Origin: Cryptomeria japonica
Taxonomy: Eukaryota > Streptophyta > Pinopsida > Cupressales > Cupressaceae
Assembly (NCBI RefSeq): GCF_030272615.1
Contig: NC_081406.1
Span: 116,589,783-116,653,782 of the forward strand
Length of the DNA: 64,000 bases
Direction: 5' to 3'
Made by a program: the position numbers and the translations under genes. Below, in pieces: positions 1 to 11,808 of this stretch (within the stretch, counting starts at the first letter, position 1; every line of letters starts with the position of its first letter). Under the pieces are notes generated by a model, which did no database searches, was not told where the DNA came from, and saw only the letters and a list, made by a program, of their open reading frames with translations.

Positions 1-79
1 CCTTTTCAAGTGCAAGGCATAGCGGGCTATCCACTGTAATACATTGTTCCTTGGGTGCATTTGTATCGTCAACGTACAA

Positions 80-640
80 CTAATCCTTCTCACAATCAGA
101 TGCTAGAACGATGTCTTGTTCATAGGTCCTCCTGAATTCAGCTGCAAGATGTGCACCCCAAGATCTGTTCATGATGCATTCTTCCTCGAACAAAGTTGGC
201 ATTCCAAACTGGTTTCTGACTTGATTGATAGGCATTTCACATACTGAGCAAGTAAATTCAGAGTGAGGTGAGTTGTGAATTCTACACCACAATGGTAGTA
301 ATGTGTTCTCCAAACGCATTTCACCATTCAAAATGAGCTGACTCTCGATCATCCACAAGAAGCTTAGAAGAGGATCCTTGCTTTCTGGGACACTAAAGCT
401 GCCTTCTTCTGTTTCTGGCCTGGGGACATCCCAAAAGAAGATTTTTCCCTGTGCTACTGATTCCATCCTCGATAAGTACTTCAAGCAATGCATTTCATCA
501 TGCTCCTCTGCCTCATGGACTTGACACTGCCCTGGTCTTGCAAACTCGGACAATCTGCGTGGATAAAGCTGTGTATCTAATCTCCACCAAAGTTCAGGAA
601 AATCAACTTGTTGCTCATCGTGAAACTATTGTTGCTCCAT
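80..640 (-). pseudogene. Broken retroelement-type ORF, unknown family
   Basis: I do not recognise this protein. An open stretch of 157 codons (80-553) extends upstream in the same frame to a possible ATG at 640, interrupted only by one TAG four codons after that ATG. The N-terminal part is rich in Glu, Gln and aromatic residues (for example FPELWWRLDTQLYPRRL). A pair of cysteines (CSVC) lies in the C-terminal half. There is no signal peptide or membrane segment. The sequence upstream on this strand (660-1000) is a low-complexity stretch, very T-rich on the plus strand. The setting next to a decayed Ty3 remnant suggests a repeat-encoded ORF rather than a host gene, but the function is unknown. 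Confidence 0.35.
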
Positions 641-1001
641 GAGAAATCTTTTCTTTTTGATTTTTTGATTTTTAACTTTTTTTGGATTTTCTATTTTTCA
701 CTATTTTTTGGATTTTCTGGAATAAGAGAGATCTTCAATATCTCAGATTCAACTTGAACGTTCAACTAGTTCCAACTTGCTTCCTTGTTTTCGCAAGTCC
801 AACTGACAACCCAGCAATCACCTTCCTTCTTTGTATCACTTCCGTCGAGTGTTTGAAAAAAGGCTTTCCACTGATCTTCCTTGGATTCAAGAGTTCGTAT
901 TCGCTCACCTTTCTTCTGCTTCAATTTTGTCGAGTGTGGAGGGTAAAAAAGTCTTTAAGATTATTTCTTCAAATGTGATGTGACTTGTCAAGATCCGACG
1001 T
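641..1001. other. Low-complexity T-rich spacer
   Basis: The plus strand has runs such as TTTTTTGATTTTTAAC followed by unremarkable AT-rich sequence. I see no gene or structured repeat here. Confidence 0.5.
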
Positions 1002-1330
1002 TCAAATGCTCAGCCCCCCTTCTAGCGCCAATTCTGCTCCTTCCACTTCCTCTTCATCAATGATTTGGGCTAAGAAGACATCCATGTTGGTCAAGAAATC
1101 CAATATGTGCTTGTCGTCTTCGAAAACCTGAAAGTTGGTGATGTTGTCTAGGACTAAAGGCACTGGGGTCAGCTCTACTGTGAACTTCTTCAATCCTTCC
1201 ATAGCTAATGGTACCAAAGAGCTAGCGGCCTGTGCAAGAGAATTAGCCACTTGATTCTGATGTCTGTATATGGACTTGATATTGAAGGCCTCAAAACTTT
1301 CAATGAGATCCCAAACTTTCCTTCCTTAGT
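1002..1330 (-). pseudogene. Ty3/Gypsy RNase H tail-like fragment
   Basis: The open frame 1002-1250 can be read upstream to about 1300 on the minus strand. It contains a segment of the form IKSIYRHQNQVANSLAQAAS, which resembles the end of retroelement RNase H domains, where an R-x2-N-x2-A-x2-LA pattern is common. It is followed by an acidic tail. It lies only about 10 bp from the protease fragment, so the reverse transcriptase that should sit between them is missing; this is a deletion or rearrangement. Family membership is inferred from a short motif only. Confidence 0.4.
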
Positions 1331-1339
1331 GTTCAAATC

Positions 1340-1618
1340 TCATTTCAATCTTCTATAAGTTGAAGAGAACTCTACAAGTGATAACATCCATGTCATACCA
1401 AAAATAACATCATTGTCCCCCATATCAACCACATAGAATTCATCTTTCAACTCAAAGTCATCCAACTGTACACTCGAATTAGACATCTTACGATTACAAG
1501 GAAACTTATACATGTTAGCTACCATCACCTTCAATCCATCATGCTCTTCAATTTGCAATCCCCTCTTAGCTTCAAATCTGTCATCAATAAAATTATGCGT
1601 AGCCCCTATATCGATCAA
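1340..1618 (-). pseudogene. Ty3/Gypsy retropepsin-like protease fragment
   Basis: The minus-strand ORF begins with DIGATHNFID. This matches the active-site context of plant Ty3/Gypsy aspartic proteases, where an Asp is followed two residues later by Gly and then A-[ST]-H-N-F-I. A second conserved-looking block, DVIFGMTWM, corresponds to the ILG-M-W-L block of the family. It lies downstream of the gag remnant in the expected gag-protease order. Only about 90 residues remain and the flanking frames are closed. The reaction would have been cleavage of the Gag-Pol polyprotein; this copy should be inactive. Confidence 0.65.
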
Positions 1619-1789
1619 AGCAACTACTCGTTGCCCCTATATTACACCTCACCTTGAATGTGATTGTCTTTTGAGCACTAGTAAGTTATGGAATGGTCCT
1701 ATCATCCTTGGACTCTTCTTCTAATGCGCTTTCCTCTTCAATACTCTCTGAATCAAACTGTTGATCTAATTTTTTTGATCCAAATTCCA

Positions 1790-2680
1790 CAGCAGAAAAA
1801 TACTTCAACTGTTTAGCCTTTGCTTTCATACTTCACTTATGTGAGGGGTCTTAAGATTCTCTGCAATTGAAGCACAATTTGCTACTTTTGAGGTCATTCA
1901 GCTGCTCACTATCCAGCCTGCTTGAATTAATCCATGGCTGATATGATTCCCTTTGGAATTGTTTTTTGTCCTTGTCCTTATGAGGGAATCTCTTAGACTG
2001 AAATTTGCTTCTAGAAGTAGAAGCCTCCATGTCTCGAGCTTTTTTGATGAACTCTTGTAAGGTAGGTGGATCGAGAACCTTAATCCAACCTCTCAATGGA
2101 TCTATCAACCCATCCATGAAAAGAACCATTAGTCTTCTCTCTAAAATATCAATGACTAACACTTCAAGTCTTTGAAAATCTGCAATATATGTATCAACTG
2201 AACCCCATTGCTTCAATTGTGCAACTCTTTAAAATGCAGCTCCGGATCCTCCTTATCAAATCTCTCAATTAACCTCTCTATAATGTATCCTATCATGTCC
2301 ATGGTGATCATCCCATGATGCCACCACTCATGTGCAATTCCATCAAGATATATTGTTGCATACTTAATGGCCTGTTCTTCTGACATAAAATTGAGCTAGA
2401 AATAGGTGTCTACATTCTAAACCCAAGCTCTAGCTGAAGTCTACCGTGAACTATCGTAATAAGGAAGAGTCAATTTCCCCACCTTCTGCAAATCATAGTT
2501 TTGTGCTCTATCACGAGTGCGGAGTCTATACTTCATTCTAACATCCATATAATCCCTCGATGATATAGCTGCCTAGAACTCAGGACCTCCACTCTCCTAA
2601 TCATGTCTAAATTGATCCTACAAATCAGTTCTCTAAGGTTCATTATCTAATGGTGTCGGTATCTGTTGTGTGTTGCACAT
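1790..2680 (-). pseudogene. Ty3/Gypsy Gag remnant with zinc knuckle start
   Basis: The minus strand from an ATG at 2680 reads as a plant Ty3-type Gag. Successive blocks include QKVGKLTLPYYD, then SARAWV, then YLDGIAHEWWHHGM, then ERFDKEDPELHFKEL, and after a one-base frameshift near 2220 SVDTYIADFQRL and LCFNCRES, the start of a CCHC knuckle. Seven in-frame stops are all TAG, several at places where a Gln codon (CAG) would be expected. The region lacks its own 5' LTR; the sequence beyond 2690 belongs to something else. This is a dead capsid gene of a retrotransposon. Confidence 0.75.
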
Positions 2681-2690
2681 GCTCCCTGTC

Positions 2691-3180
2691 GCCAACAGGG
2701 TCCCCCTTCCTGTTTTGAGCCTTTCGTCTTTGTCCTGCTAAGTTTCGCGCAGAGTGTCTCGCGTCTTTTTGTGCGAGTCCACAACTGGTCCATAAAGTGA
2801 TGATGTCAGAGAAATGAGCCAATGAATCCTCCCGACTAGTCTAGCCCTCGGGCATGAGTGCTGAGAGTCTGTTCGAAGTTTTAAAAATCGCCTTGGATAG
2901 GCGTAAGGTAGTAGGAATTGGCGAAGCCCGCCAAGCAAGAGCAGTGCGCCTAAAGGTCGCACGAGGACCAAAGTCGCCGTTTTTCGCACAAGAGCTATGA
3001 AGTAGATTGCGCAAGGTTTATCCCCCCGAATGTTTGTAGGATTTGAATGAAGGATGATTTTCACCTGCTGATGAAGGATCAAACTCCCTGACCAAAATGC
3101 TGAAGTCGCGAAACTTGCCTAAATGCCTTAGGAGTCTGAAGCCTCCAAAATCCAAATTTGTGGAATCGAGCGAACGCTGG
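2691..3180. other. Unassigned junction sequence before element C
   Basis: This sequence is richer in GC than its surroundings and has no recognisable coding content. It contains the short inverted repeat CCCTGTCGCCAACAGGG (2684-2700), with stem CCCTGT/ACAGGG. It may be the start of element C's leader or LTR; I could not define a terminus. Confidence 0.3.
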
Positions 3181-3232
3181 TCTGAGGTCCGATGTTTTAC
3201 GTAAGTTTTCAAAATTGCCTATGGGGCCAAAT

Positions 3233-4000
3233 TTCGGACCTAGAGGCCCAAAGGGTTAAAATTTCACTAAGTTAAAAGTTGCCAGAATCGCCCAGGGGGC
3301 CGAATTTCGGACCCTGGGGCGAAAATTTCAAAATTTGATGTTTCCCATTTGGTCTGAAAATGATGTGAAATGCTTTTAAATGTTGCAAAAGGTAGCTCCA
3401 GGTCCGAAAATCACTAAAAAATGCCCAAATTCGGACCCTGGGGCGAAAACTGGAGAGTGTGAAAACGCAAAGTATTCCCAAACGACCTTCAAGGTCTGAA
3501 AAACGCCCTGAAGCCCCAAATTCGGACTTTACCTCCGAAATTTAAAAAATGGCAAATCGCAAAAGGGGCGTTGAAGCTCCAAAATTTGTAAAAAAAAGCG
3601 TTTAGGTCCGAAACCCGCCATGAGCCTCATTTTCGGACCCTAGAGAGGTAAGTGAAAGTGTATCGAATTTTATAAAAGAAGACGCTAAGGTCCGAAAAGC
3701 ATGTAAAACCTCAATTTCGGACCCCCCAGCTCCGAAATTTCGAAAAATGGTAAAGCGCAAAAATGCTTCAAACTCCGAAATCACTTAAGGTTCTCATCTT
3801 CGGACCCTGGGGCGATTTTGGAAAAATATATAAAGTGCGAAATCTTGCAAAAGGTGGGCCAAGCCCCGAAAATCGCTTAAGGTTCTTATTTTCGGACCAT
3901 GGGGCGAAATTGAAAGAATGTAAAAGGTGCGAAATCTTGCAAAAACTCCTCCAAGTCCGAAGTTCGCCTTAGACACCCATTTTCGGACCCCAACCCCGAA
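3233..4000 (+). repeat. Degenerate ~90-bp tandem array with TTCGGACC anchors
   Basis: The octamer TTCGGACC, or TTCGGACT at one site, starts at 3233, 3306, 3430, 3521, 3632, 3716, 3799, 3891 and 3982. Spacings are 73 to 124 bp, most often 83-92. It is usually followed by CTGGGGCGAAA. The reverse-complement word GGTCCGAA occurs between these anchors and again further on (to about 4560), so each repeat can fold on its neighbour. This CpG-bearing array lies in the leader of element C. Confidence 0.75.
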
Positions 4001-4951
4001 ATTTTAAAACTCATCAAATTTTGGAAAGAAGATATAAAGGTCCAAAGTTCTCCACGAGGCATTGAGCTCCGAAGTTTGTTTAAGTTTGCAAAATGCGCTT
4101 CAAGCACCCAAAGCTCTATAGCGTTAAAATCACGAAGTATACCTCAGGCCCGAAAACTCCAAAAATCCCCAAAATCGCGAAAGGTTGAAGGCGATGAAAT
4201 TGGCAGAAACGTCCAATAGCTCCGAAATAAGCAAAATCGTTCCCTAGGTCCGAAATTGCGATAAATGCAAAACGCTTAAAGCTCCGAAGTCTGTTTCCAA
4301 GTCGCAAAATGCACTTCAAATGCCCAAATCCCCAGCAGGTTAAAATCGCGAAAAATGGCAAATCACAAAAGAAGAGGTGTTAGAGCTCCGAAGTTTTCTC
4401 CAAGGCGGTGAGCTCCGAAATTCGTCAGAAGCCTACAAATCACGAAGTGTGAAACACGAAATTTGCAAAAGAAGAAAACGTTACTAATCCGAAGTTTGCC
4501 CTTAGGATTGAATAGAGGGCAAAATTTAAATTTCAAAGGGGTCTCCAAAAGGTCCGAAGTTGAAAGGTGAAATCATTCGAAATTTTTAAATCCTCCATTT
4601 CTCCAAAATCGCTGCGCGCAGGCCCAGATTGGGAAATTCAAAGTCTGATAAACCCTCCCTCAACGTTGTTGCATTTTGTGCAAAGAAAGATAACGACAGA
4701 TTTGAAAGACAAAGCCAATTTCATAAATCATATTCAAGGTAAAGCATTGTGTAAACTTTTCCAAAGCATTCAAATTTAAATTGCCAATTGCCCAGGGTAA
4801 AAAACCATTTAAAATGATAAATTCTCTCTCGTCCAACAACCGCGAAAAGTTTAAATCAAGAAGATAACCATTGGAATTCGAAACTTTGCAAAATCGTCCG
4901 TTCATTTCACGCGGCAAGGTCGGGCAATCTCTCACCATCCGCTCTCATCAG

Positions 4952-5388
4952 GTAAGTACGCTTTGTCTCGTATGATCATCTGAAAATGCTTAAATCAAAT
5001 AGACAAATGCGTGAAATTTGATCAAAATGCCTGAATTTTTTAAATCTGCATCTCTTTCGCTTATAAAACGTTGTTCAAAGCACTCAAAATCTAGAATTCA
5101 CTCCTAAGGCTTCACCAAAAATTGCATCTTTTTTTCAAACTTAGGAGAACTTTTCATGCTTTGCCTCTATTGAAATTGATTCAAAATCCAAAAAGCGTTA
5201 AGTATAAATTCGCAATCAAAAATCTTCATGAATGCTGTGATTAAAACTGATCAAGCCCTTTTTTACCTAGAAATGTCGCTCCATGTCCAATCTAAATTTT
5301 AAATTAATCCTGGCATGCTGGAGTATTTTTCTATCTAACCCACCTTGCTTTTCTTGTATCACCTCGTAATCCACGTCCGACTGTGCAG
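4952..5388 (+). other. Probable 5'UTR intron of element C
   Basis: A consensus donor (CAG followed by GTAAGTA) sits at 4949-4957 and an acceptor preceded by CTGTGCAG ends at 5388, six bases before the ATG at 5394. The 437-bp interval is AT-rich with pyrimidine tracts. The spacing suggests a spliced leader. It is predicted from sequence only. Confidence 0.5.
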
Positions 5389-5393
5389 GATAA

Positions 5394-8300
5394 ATGCCTA
5401 AATCGGCGGTAGAATCATCAAAAACGCCCGCTGCAGCCGAGACCTCACAAGCATCCAAATCAGATATCCCACGTAAGGTTGAAAGGATGAAGTATCAATA
5501 TCAGAGGGGAGGATTGAGGGAGTCGAAGGTTCAAAGCGTCTGGGACAATATTGGTGATACCGACCTTGGCCATATTGATATTCAAGACTTCAGGAATCGG
5601 GTCTTCTCACCCAACGCATATGGCAGGCCTAGGCAGATGGTGGAAAGTGGCATCGCCCAAGCGGCGGGATTTCCTCCAACAATACAGAACTATGAATTAG
5701 TAGTAGAGGCTGCCCAACATTATGAACCGAATTCTAGACTAGTGCTCCTCGAGAATATGACTATCGCCGACTTCTCTCCTGAGGCCATTGGTGATGCATT
5801 TGACATCCCCTTTCCAAACAATCCCACAGCTACAACCATAGATGAAGCACAAGGAGCATATGATATGAATCCGGCCCGATGCAAGGCACTAATCAACGAA
5901 GAATGGTTCAAGGAGAAAAGGCCTTCAAATGCCAGAATTGTGAAAAAGACCCCCAGGAGTGGTTTTCATAATGAACATGGGGATATGGTCACATTGCTCA
6001 GCCGAGTCATGGGACTTCCTAAGTCCAACTACTTTGAAGAGTGGATGTTCTATTTTACAGAGCAGATCTTCGCCGGGAAGTCTAAGTTTGACTGGGCCCA
6101 GATCATAAGCGATAACATCCACACTCAGCTAATTGAGCTTGAAACAAAGTACTTCACCATGACCTCTTATTTGGTCTATATGTTCGCCAAGAACCAGCCC
6201 CTGCCAGGATTGATAATGAAAGGTGAAACCGGGAATGGGCCCGGTCAGGTGAAAGTCTATGATTGTTACCCGCAGCTGCACTACCAAGATATAGCTCAGA
6301 GGGAAAAGAGCAGCCCGGCTTATGCAGTTGGTCAGTATGAACGCATCAATGACGCCTTCACAATGCGCCTGGTCAGGCTAATGCAAAGAGGACTACACAT
6401 AAGGCTCTCAGAGCAAGCTACTACTCTAGTACGGAGGTATGGAGCCTGGTTCATTCAGTTCTCAAGGTTTTCCTACATCCGAATAGCTGGCTTCGATGGT
6501 GCTCCCCTCTGACTTCCACGGTATCCAACCAACAAAGTAATCCTTATGGAGGTTGCAAGGCAGTCACGCCCGGCCGGCATCTTACTCCGAGAAAGCAAGC
6601 AGGCTGGATTCACATTTCCTATGATCATAGGCAACCATGATGTCCACTTGAAGACCCCTACCCTAGCAGAGGAGTCCCTTGTAGAGCTGGCCTCTTATGG
6701 CCTACAGGACCATTTTCCAAGAAAATATTTCGATCATGATAATCTGGCAAAAAGAGCCTATGGTAGAAGATACACAGCAAAGGAATCAGTTGAAGACTAT
6801 TGGAAGAATTGCTCTGATGACTACGAGGTCAGGCGACGGGAATATTCTAGACTGAGTGTGCAGCAGATGCGACTCTTTGAATACCGTCGGGTCCCAGATT
6901 AGCTCACAGATTCAGGGAATTGCCTCCAGGTCCGAGAATTTGAAGCAGTAAGGCATCTCTTGCCAGGCGCTAATTGGTCCCAGGACCCAATCACTGATTT
7001 CGAGGAAATCATGGCAGCCCCAGCGAGGTACACAGATCAATGGTTACATCAGCAGATCGAAAGGCTAATCCATGAGGGAGTCCAGTTCACTTACCACTTA
7101 ATGGGCAGCCTCGATTCTCAACCTTCATAAGATGAAGGAACGTCTAGTGCACCCCGGGAAGGAACTGAGAAACCGGAGAAAAGAAAGAAGGCTAAGGCTT
7201 GCAGAGGGACTTGCACATCCAAAAGAACAAGAAGGGAAAAGATTCCTATAAAGAGGCCAGAGGTCACTTCATCTTCAAAAGACCCCAGTTCGTCCGACGA
7301 TGCAGTAGAATTGGATTGTATACCTGCTCTACCTTCCCAGAGTGACATCGATGCATTTGAAGCCAACGATCCTCCTGCGCCCAATGTGCTAGACACTGAG
7401 CTAAAAGCCCTTGAATTGACCGGACTGGGTAACCAAATAGAAGAAGGAGAAATTCCATCCACCCAGGGGGTCAAAGTGCATGAGCCTACTCAACAGAGCC
7501 GTCACGAGTTGCTGCTCCACAATACAGCCAAAGATGACTCCACCGTCGAAGGAGAGCAAAGGGTAGATGAGACTCATGAGCTCGAAAGAACTGAAGAACA
7601 ACCATCACATGAAGATGTCAGGCAGTTGTTTCAGCAAAATAGGGGAGAATTCAGCTGCGAGCAAAGAGCTTCACACCTCTTTCACTCCTCCGGTGGCAGG
7701 GCAGCTGCGAATCTGTGGTCAGTCGATTGAGAACATTAGAGAACAGAATGTAGACTTAACCTTATCATCAACCCAAACAGTGCCTCAAGAGTGGTTGATT
7801 GCCAAAGCCCAGCATAAGGCCGACACCAAACCACCCACTGATCTAGAGGATATCTTTTCGCATATAGATCAAGCAAAAGCTAAGGGGAAGAAAAAGCCCA
7901 GGGCATATTCTAGAGTGACCAAAGACGAGCAAAGGAACTGCACTCTTCACATTGCCACCCCGCCTATAGACAAGCCAGCAGATCAAATTACGCTGGCAGA
8001 TTATAGCATTACAACTGTTCCCATCGGACGAGCTACTAAAGAGCAAGAAAAAGAAGAATTTAAGGATTCAGTATAGAATATACTCAGGCAACTCGAAGAG
8101 ATCACAGCTGAAAAGGACATGTATCGGGCTCGTGCTTAGCAAGCCGAGGGATACATCGATCAACTCCTAAGGCCATCGCACAATGCCTCCAAATCCCATA
8201 TTCCCCCGACAGCATTGGCACAAAGGACCACAGCTGAATTTGAAGGAGTACGGGACACTGCAAAGGTCGTCAAGGAATGGATGCAGGACATCAAGGAAAA

Positions 8301-9045
8301 GGGAGAGCAGATCCTTAAGGAAGTAAAAGAAATGGCCCTCCATCGAGAGCTCACTCTAGTCAACTTATTGGAGGTAAAGAAGGAATCCCTTCACATGCAC
8401 GAAGTGGCAGCAACTACCCTTCCCCTCATGAGAGCTCTTTTCTAGACACATGTGCAAATTCCTACATTGTCCGCCATCCTAGATCCTCATAGCATCAGTG
8501 TTCTTAAGGAGTGGTACTGGACTATCACCATGAAGAACGACACCAAAGAAATTATTGACAAGGAAAGTGATGCATGTGAAGTGATTCTGGGAAACATGCA
8601 AGAACCAGGTAAGACCATCCTCCGATCAATGGTTTCAGGATGGATAAACGACTTGTCCGATAATGCAATCCAGCCGGACTGGGAAGAAAGATTGGGGACA
8701 AATAAGATTTCCTATTCCACTAAGGACTTGAGTTTTGCTGGTCAATTCCATTCAGACATATTATGCTTTGAGCGTAATCGCTCTAGCTGGAAGGAGGGTT
8801 TAAAGCACGTGGACCAGTATCTCGAGGGCATGTAATACAAAATTCGCCATCCTCCCATGCCTCCATTCAGTCTACTCTTCCAGTTATGTATCAGGTTCTA
8901 GGAATACGTTCGCGAGGAACGGGCAGCAGGTCGTGATTTATGGCGGGAATACCTGCATGACGAGGATCAATTTCTAGAAAAGGAGTGTGAGATTCAAATA
9001 GAGAAAGTAATTTCTCAAAAGTGTTTTTTTCCCTTTAAATCTTAA
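5394..9045 (+). pseudogene. Element C long ORF, conifer-type repeat protein
   Basis: This is a decayed ORF of roughly 1,200 codons of unrecognised function. Frame 1 runs from 5394 to about 7730, with stops at 6510 (TGA), 6900 (TAG) and about 7128 (TAA). A frameshift near 7.6-7.7 kb moves reading to a second frame, which continues to TAA at 9043 with three TAG, one TAA and a further TAG. The N-terminal third contains the blocks HGDMVTLLSRVMG and TMTSYLVYMF. The middle is acidic and low-complexity. A KPADQITLADYSI motif precedes a Lys/Glu-rich helical tail likely to form coiled coils. Element B (17996-24105) shares the same blocks in the same order, so this is a family. I see no reverse transcriptase, integrase or protease. 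It vaguely resembles plant mobile-domain or transposon-associated proteins, which is inference. Confidence 0.7.
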
Positions 9046-10080
9046 AAGTGCACTTTTGCACAAAAGGGTGACAATTGACTTTTGGTCAACAAATGTAAAG
9101 CTTTATTTGATGCATCTTTTTGGATTATTTCAAATTGCTATAATTATCCATTTTTGGGTGGTTATTGCCCATTTTGGGGTGGTTGTTGATATTTGCCTCC
9201 CATTTATGGGTATGGGCAGCCATGCTTTATGGATGAATCTGGGCCACTTGTTTAGATTAAATCTAGGCCATTCATCCTTTTTGAAGCCTATTTAAGGGAC
9301 TAGTTTTCCCTCTTTTTGTAAGAAGTTCTTGGATTGTTGCGAAAGCTCTAGAGAAATTTACAGGAATTAATGCAAAGAATTAAGACTGTTTTCAAGTTTC
9401 CTTGTGAGTGCATGGTCTCCTTCTTCACTTAATTTAGAAATCTTTTAGTTATGTCTATTTATTTTGCATAGCGTTTTTCAATCAAGCATCTGATAGAATC
9501 CTTGCAGTCCACACCATTATGGAACGGCTGATTGCCTTTCTTTCTACATGGTTAATCTAGACCTTTCATGCTTAGTTCGGTTATCAAACACATACTATGA
9601 ATGTAAAAGTTCTAATACTGTACTTGATAACATGAAAATCTTATTTCTCCTTTGAAGATTGCACTGGATTTATGCAAACATTGTGCTTGAGCAGCTGGTG
9701 ATGTTTAATCTAGTTTCCTGGAGGTGTCTGTCTGCTTGATTGAATTTGCTATCTTAGTTAGAATTTACATTTCTCTCTCTCTCTCTCTATCCTTCCCTCC
9801 TTTTTCCCCTTTTTTATTCAAAAAATCTGCAGTCCCATTAAAATAGTATCAAATTAACCGAAATTACCTGATAGAAAGATTATAAAAGTTCCAGGGAACT
9901 TATCTATAAATTACCAGTTCAACTTAAGTCCCCTTTGTGTTTCCAGCATAAACACATCAAGCCACTGAAAAATCCCACAGTCAAGACCTAACAAAAGAAA
10001 CCTTGAGGTAGTCTCCTTTGATCAAACTTAGAAAACAGCATTAGAGACTTCCTTATCTCAAGAGAGAGTAGGATAATCAG
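9046..10080 (+). repeat. LTR-like non-coding sequence
   Basis: No gene is seen. The segment downstream of element C has a possible TATA element (CCTATTTAAGGG at about 9288) and a dinucleotide run of CT at about 9771-9790. It could be the 3' LTR of element C, but I found no matching 5' copy and no clear TG...CA ends. Confidence 0.35.
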
Positions 10081-10089
10081 TTGGCTATT

Positions 10090-10530
10090 CTATTCTGCGT
10101 TGGCCGTAGGGAGTTTGCAGCAATGCGATTTCAAACACATCAACAGTATCCTAAGTGGAAAGGTAGGCATAAGAGGCCTCGAGTAGATGGTTCTAGTTTG
10201 CTGATTTGGATTACCACCATGAACTGAGTTCTCTCCTTGGCCATTATTACCTCCATTGTTGCCTCCATTATTGTCATTGTTTGCACCAATATTTATCCCC
10301 ATTTGTCGAGCCGTAATTTCCATTAATAACTCCAAATGCTAATTTTGTTGGTGTGCCCTTTGTTCTGCAGGTTGTTGCCCTCTAACCAAGGCATCAAACA
10401 AATTTGGAAATCTTTCCTCTCCTAGATCTTCAGCGTTCCTATCACCCATATTTTTTGTATTGTGTCTATCTAAATCCCTTTGTTCCTCTGCAATTAAATT
10501 CGAAGCAGACCTAATTCTACAATAATGCAA
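10090..10530 (-). pseudogene. Retrotransposon Gag N-terminus, truncated
   Basis: The minus strand reads MHYCRIRSASNLIAEEQRD and continues through RFPNLFDALVRGQQ, then one in-frame TAG, then ITARQMGINIGAN and an Asn/Gly-rich low-complexity stretch (NGGNNGGNNGQG). The start lies immediately downstream of a tRNA-iMet-like primer binding site, which fits the N-terminus of a retrotransposon Gag. The frame closes at 10090 and nothing further of gag or pol follows, so the element is truncated. The single TAG sits where a Gln codon would read through. Confidence 0.6.
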
Positions 10531-10548
10531 TGGATGGCAAGATACACT

Positions 10549-10560
10549 GCTCTAATACCA
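10549..10560 (-). promoter_or_regulatory. Primer binding site (initiator Met tRNA type)
   Basis: The minus strand reads TGGTATTAGAGC. This is one base away from TGGTATCAGAGC, the usual plant retrotransposon site complementary to the 3' end of initiator tRNA-Met. It lies between an LTR-like segment (higher coordinates) and the gag start (10530), as expected. Confidence 0.65.
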
Positions 10561-11754
10561 CAGAAATATGCTGCCCCATTTTGCCTTTGATTTTTTTTTG
10601 TTTTGAAAAGTGTTTTTGCTATAGTTTTGGATTAATAAATAAAGTGCAGATAATAGAAGTAATTGCAGAAAACTAATAACTCAAAAATTTCACAAAACTC
10701 AGAAATACATAAAGCTGAAAATTAAAAGTTTTATTTCAGATTTGAATAGACAATATTTCTCAAAACTATGTGCAACCGAAATCATTAAATGACATTACAT
10801 ATATATTTCAAACATACCTAGAAAATGTAGCAATGATATAGTTTGAGTTGTTCACAAAATATGCAATCTAGATGTGCCAAAAGTGGATGCCACTCTCCAA
10901 AAAACTCCACCAAACCCCACTGAAAGGTTAAGCAAGGTAAAACAGATCCAAATCGCCTCCAAACAATAGCTCTTAACTCCTCAAAACTCTAACCGCCCAA
11001 CAAATAAAAAGTATGGCCAATCACAAAGAGGTATGGCCAGCATATGAGAGTATGGCCAGCTCAAAAGAAAACAAAAACAGCAGCTCCTCAATATCAATCT
11101 CTCACAATCAGATTTTGCAATGAAACTCCAATAAAACTTAATAGAATTCTCATTCAGCTTAATTGTGTTTCCTAAATGAAAACACCAAGAAATTATCCAG
11201 ATTATGTCTCTCAGTAATGTGGAGACTATCGCTTGAAAGAAGTTCCGTCCTCACAAACTAAAAAAGAGCAATTTTCTCCAAAAGAAATGACAATATCAAA
11301 TATGAAACTCAACATGAGAAATGAGCTCCCAAAAACTGCTTTTCTAGCTCTCCCAAGAAAATCGACCCTCTTCACTTTTGCTTTTAAATTAATAAAAGTC
11401 ACTTTTTAATCTTCCAATGTAGCATCTAAATATAAAAAGGCCCCCTTCATTTAAAATAAATCATCTTTCACTTAATAACTGGCCCCTATAGTCCCTTTAT
11501 TATATAAATTAAAATAATGATAATGTTAAATATTTAATTTAACTTTATCAATTAATAACTCATCGTTATTTTATTTAAAACCACTGGACCATCTAAAATG
11601 CTGAGATAATATCAAAATTGAATCCACTAACAATACTAAAAATAGTAACCCTACAAAATGGCTCAGTCAGTGCTTGAAATTGACTTACTAAAAATTGTAA
11701 GTATTGGAAGACTAACCAAAAATCACTCCAAAAAAGGGCAATACGCTCCTAACA
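10561..11754 (-). repeat. Probable 5' LTR of truncated element
   Basis: The AT-rich non-coding segment upstream of the primer binding site on the minus strand probably begins with TGTTAGGAG at 11754. The 3' edge next to the PBS is not a clean CA, so the border is approximate. No genes are seen within it. Confidence 0.45.
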
Positions 11755-11789
11755 ACGGTGGAAGCTCTAAAGAGCACTCAAATATACTG

Positions 11790-11808
11790 AGAGGGGGGGG
11801 GGGGGGGG
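11790..11808 (+). promoter_or_regulatory. Polypurine tract with 16-G run
   Basis: AGAG followed by 16 consecutive G (11793-11808) directly precedes the LTR start TGAATCAGTATA. This is the position expected of a plus-strand primer. The related sites near 59740 and 61402 (on the opposite strand) have only short G runs, so this one has expanded. Confidence 0.6.
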
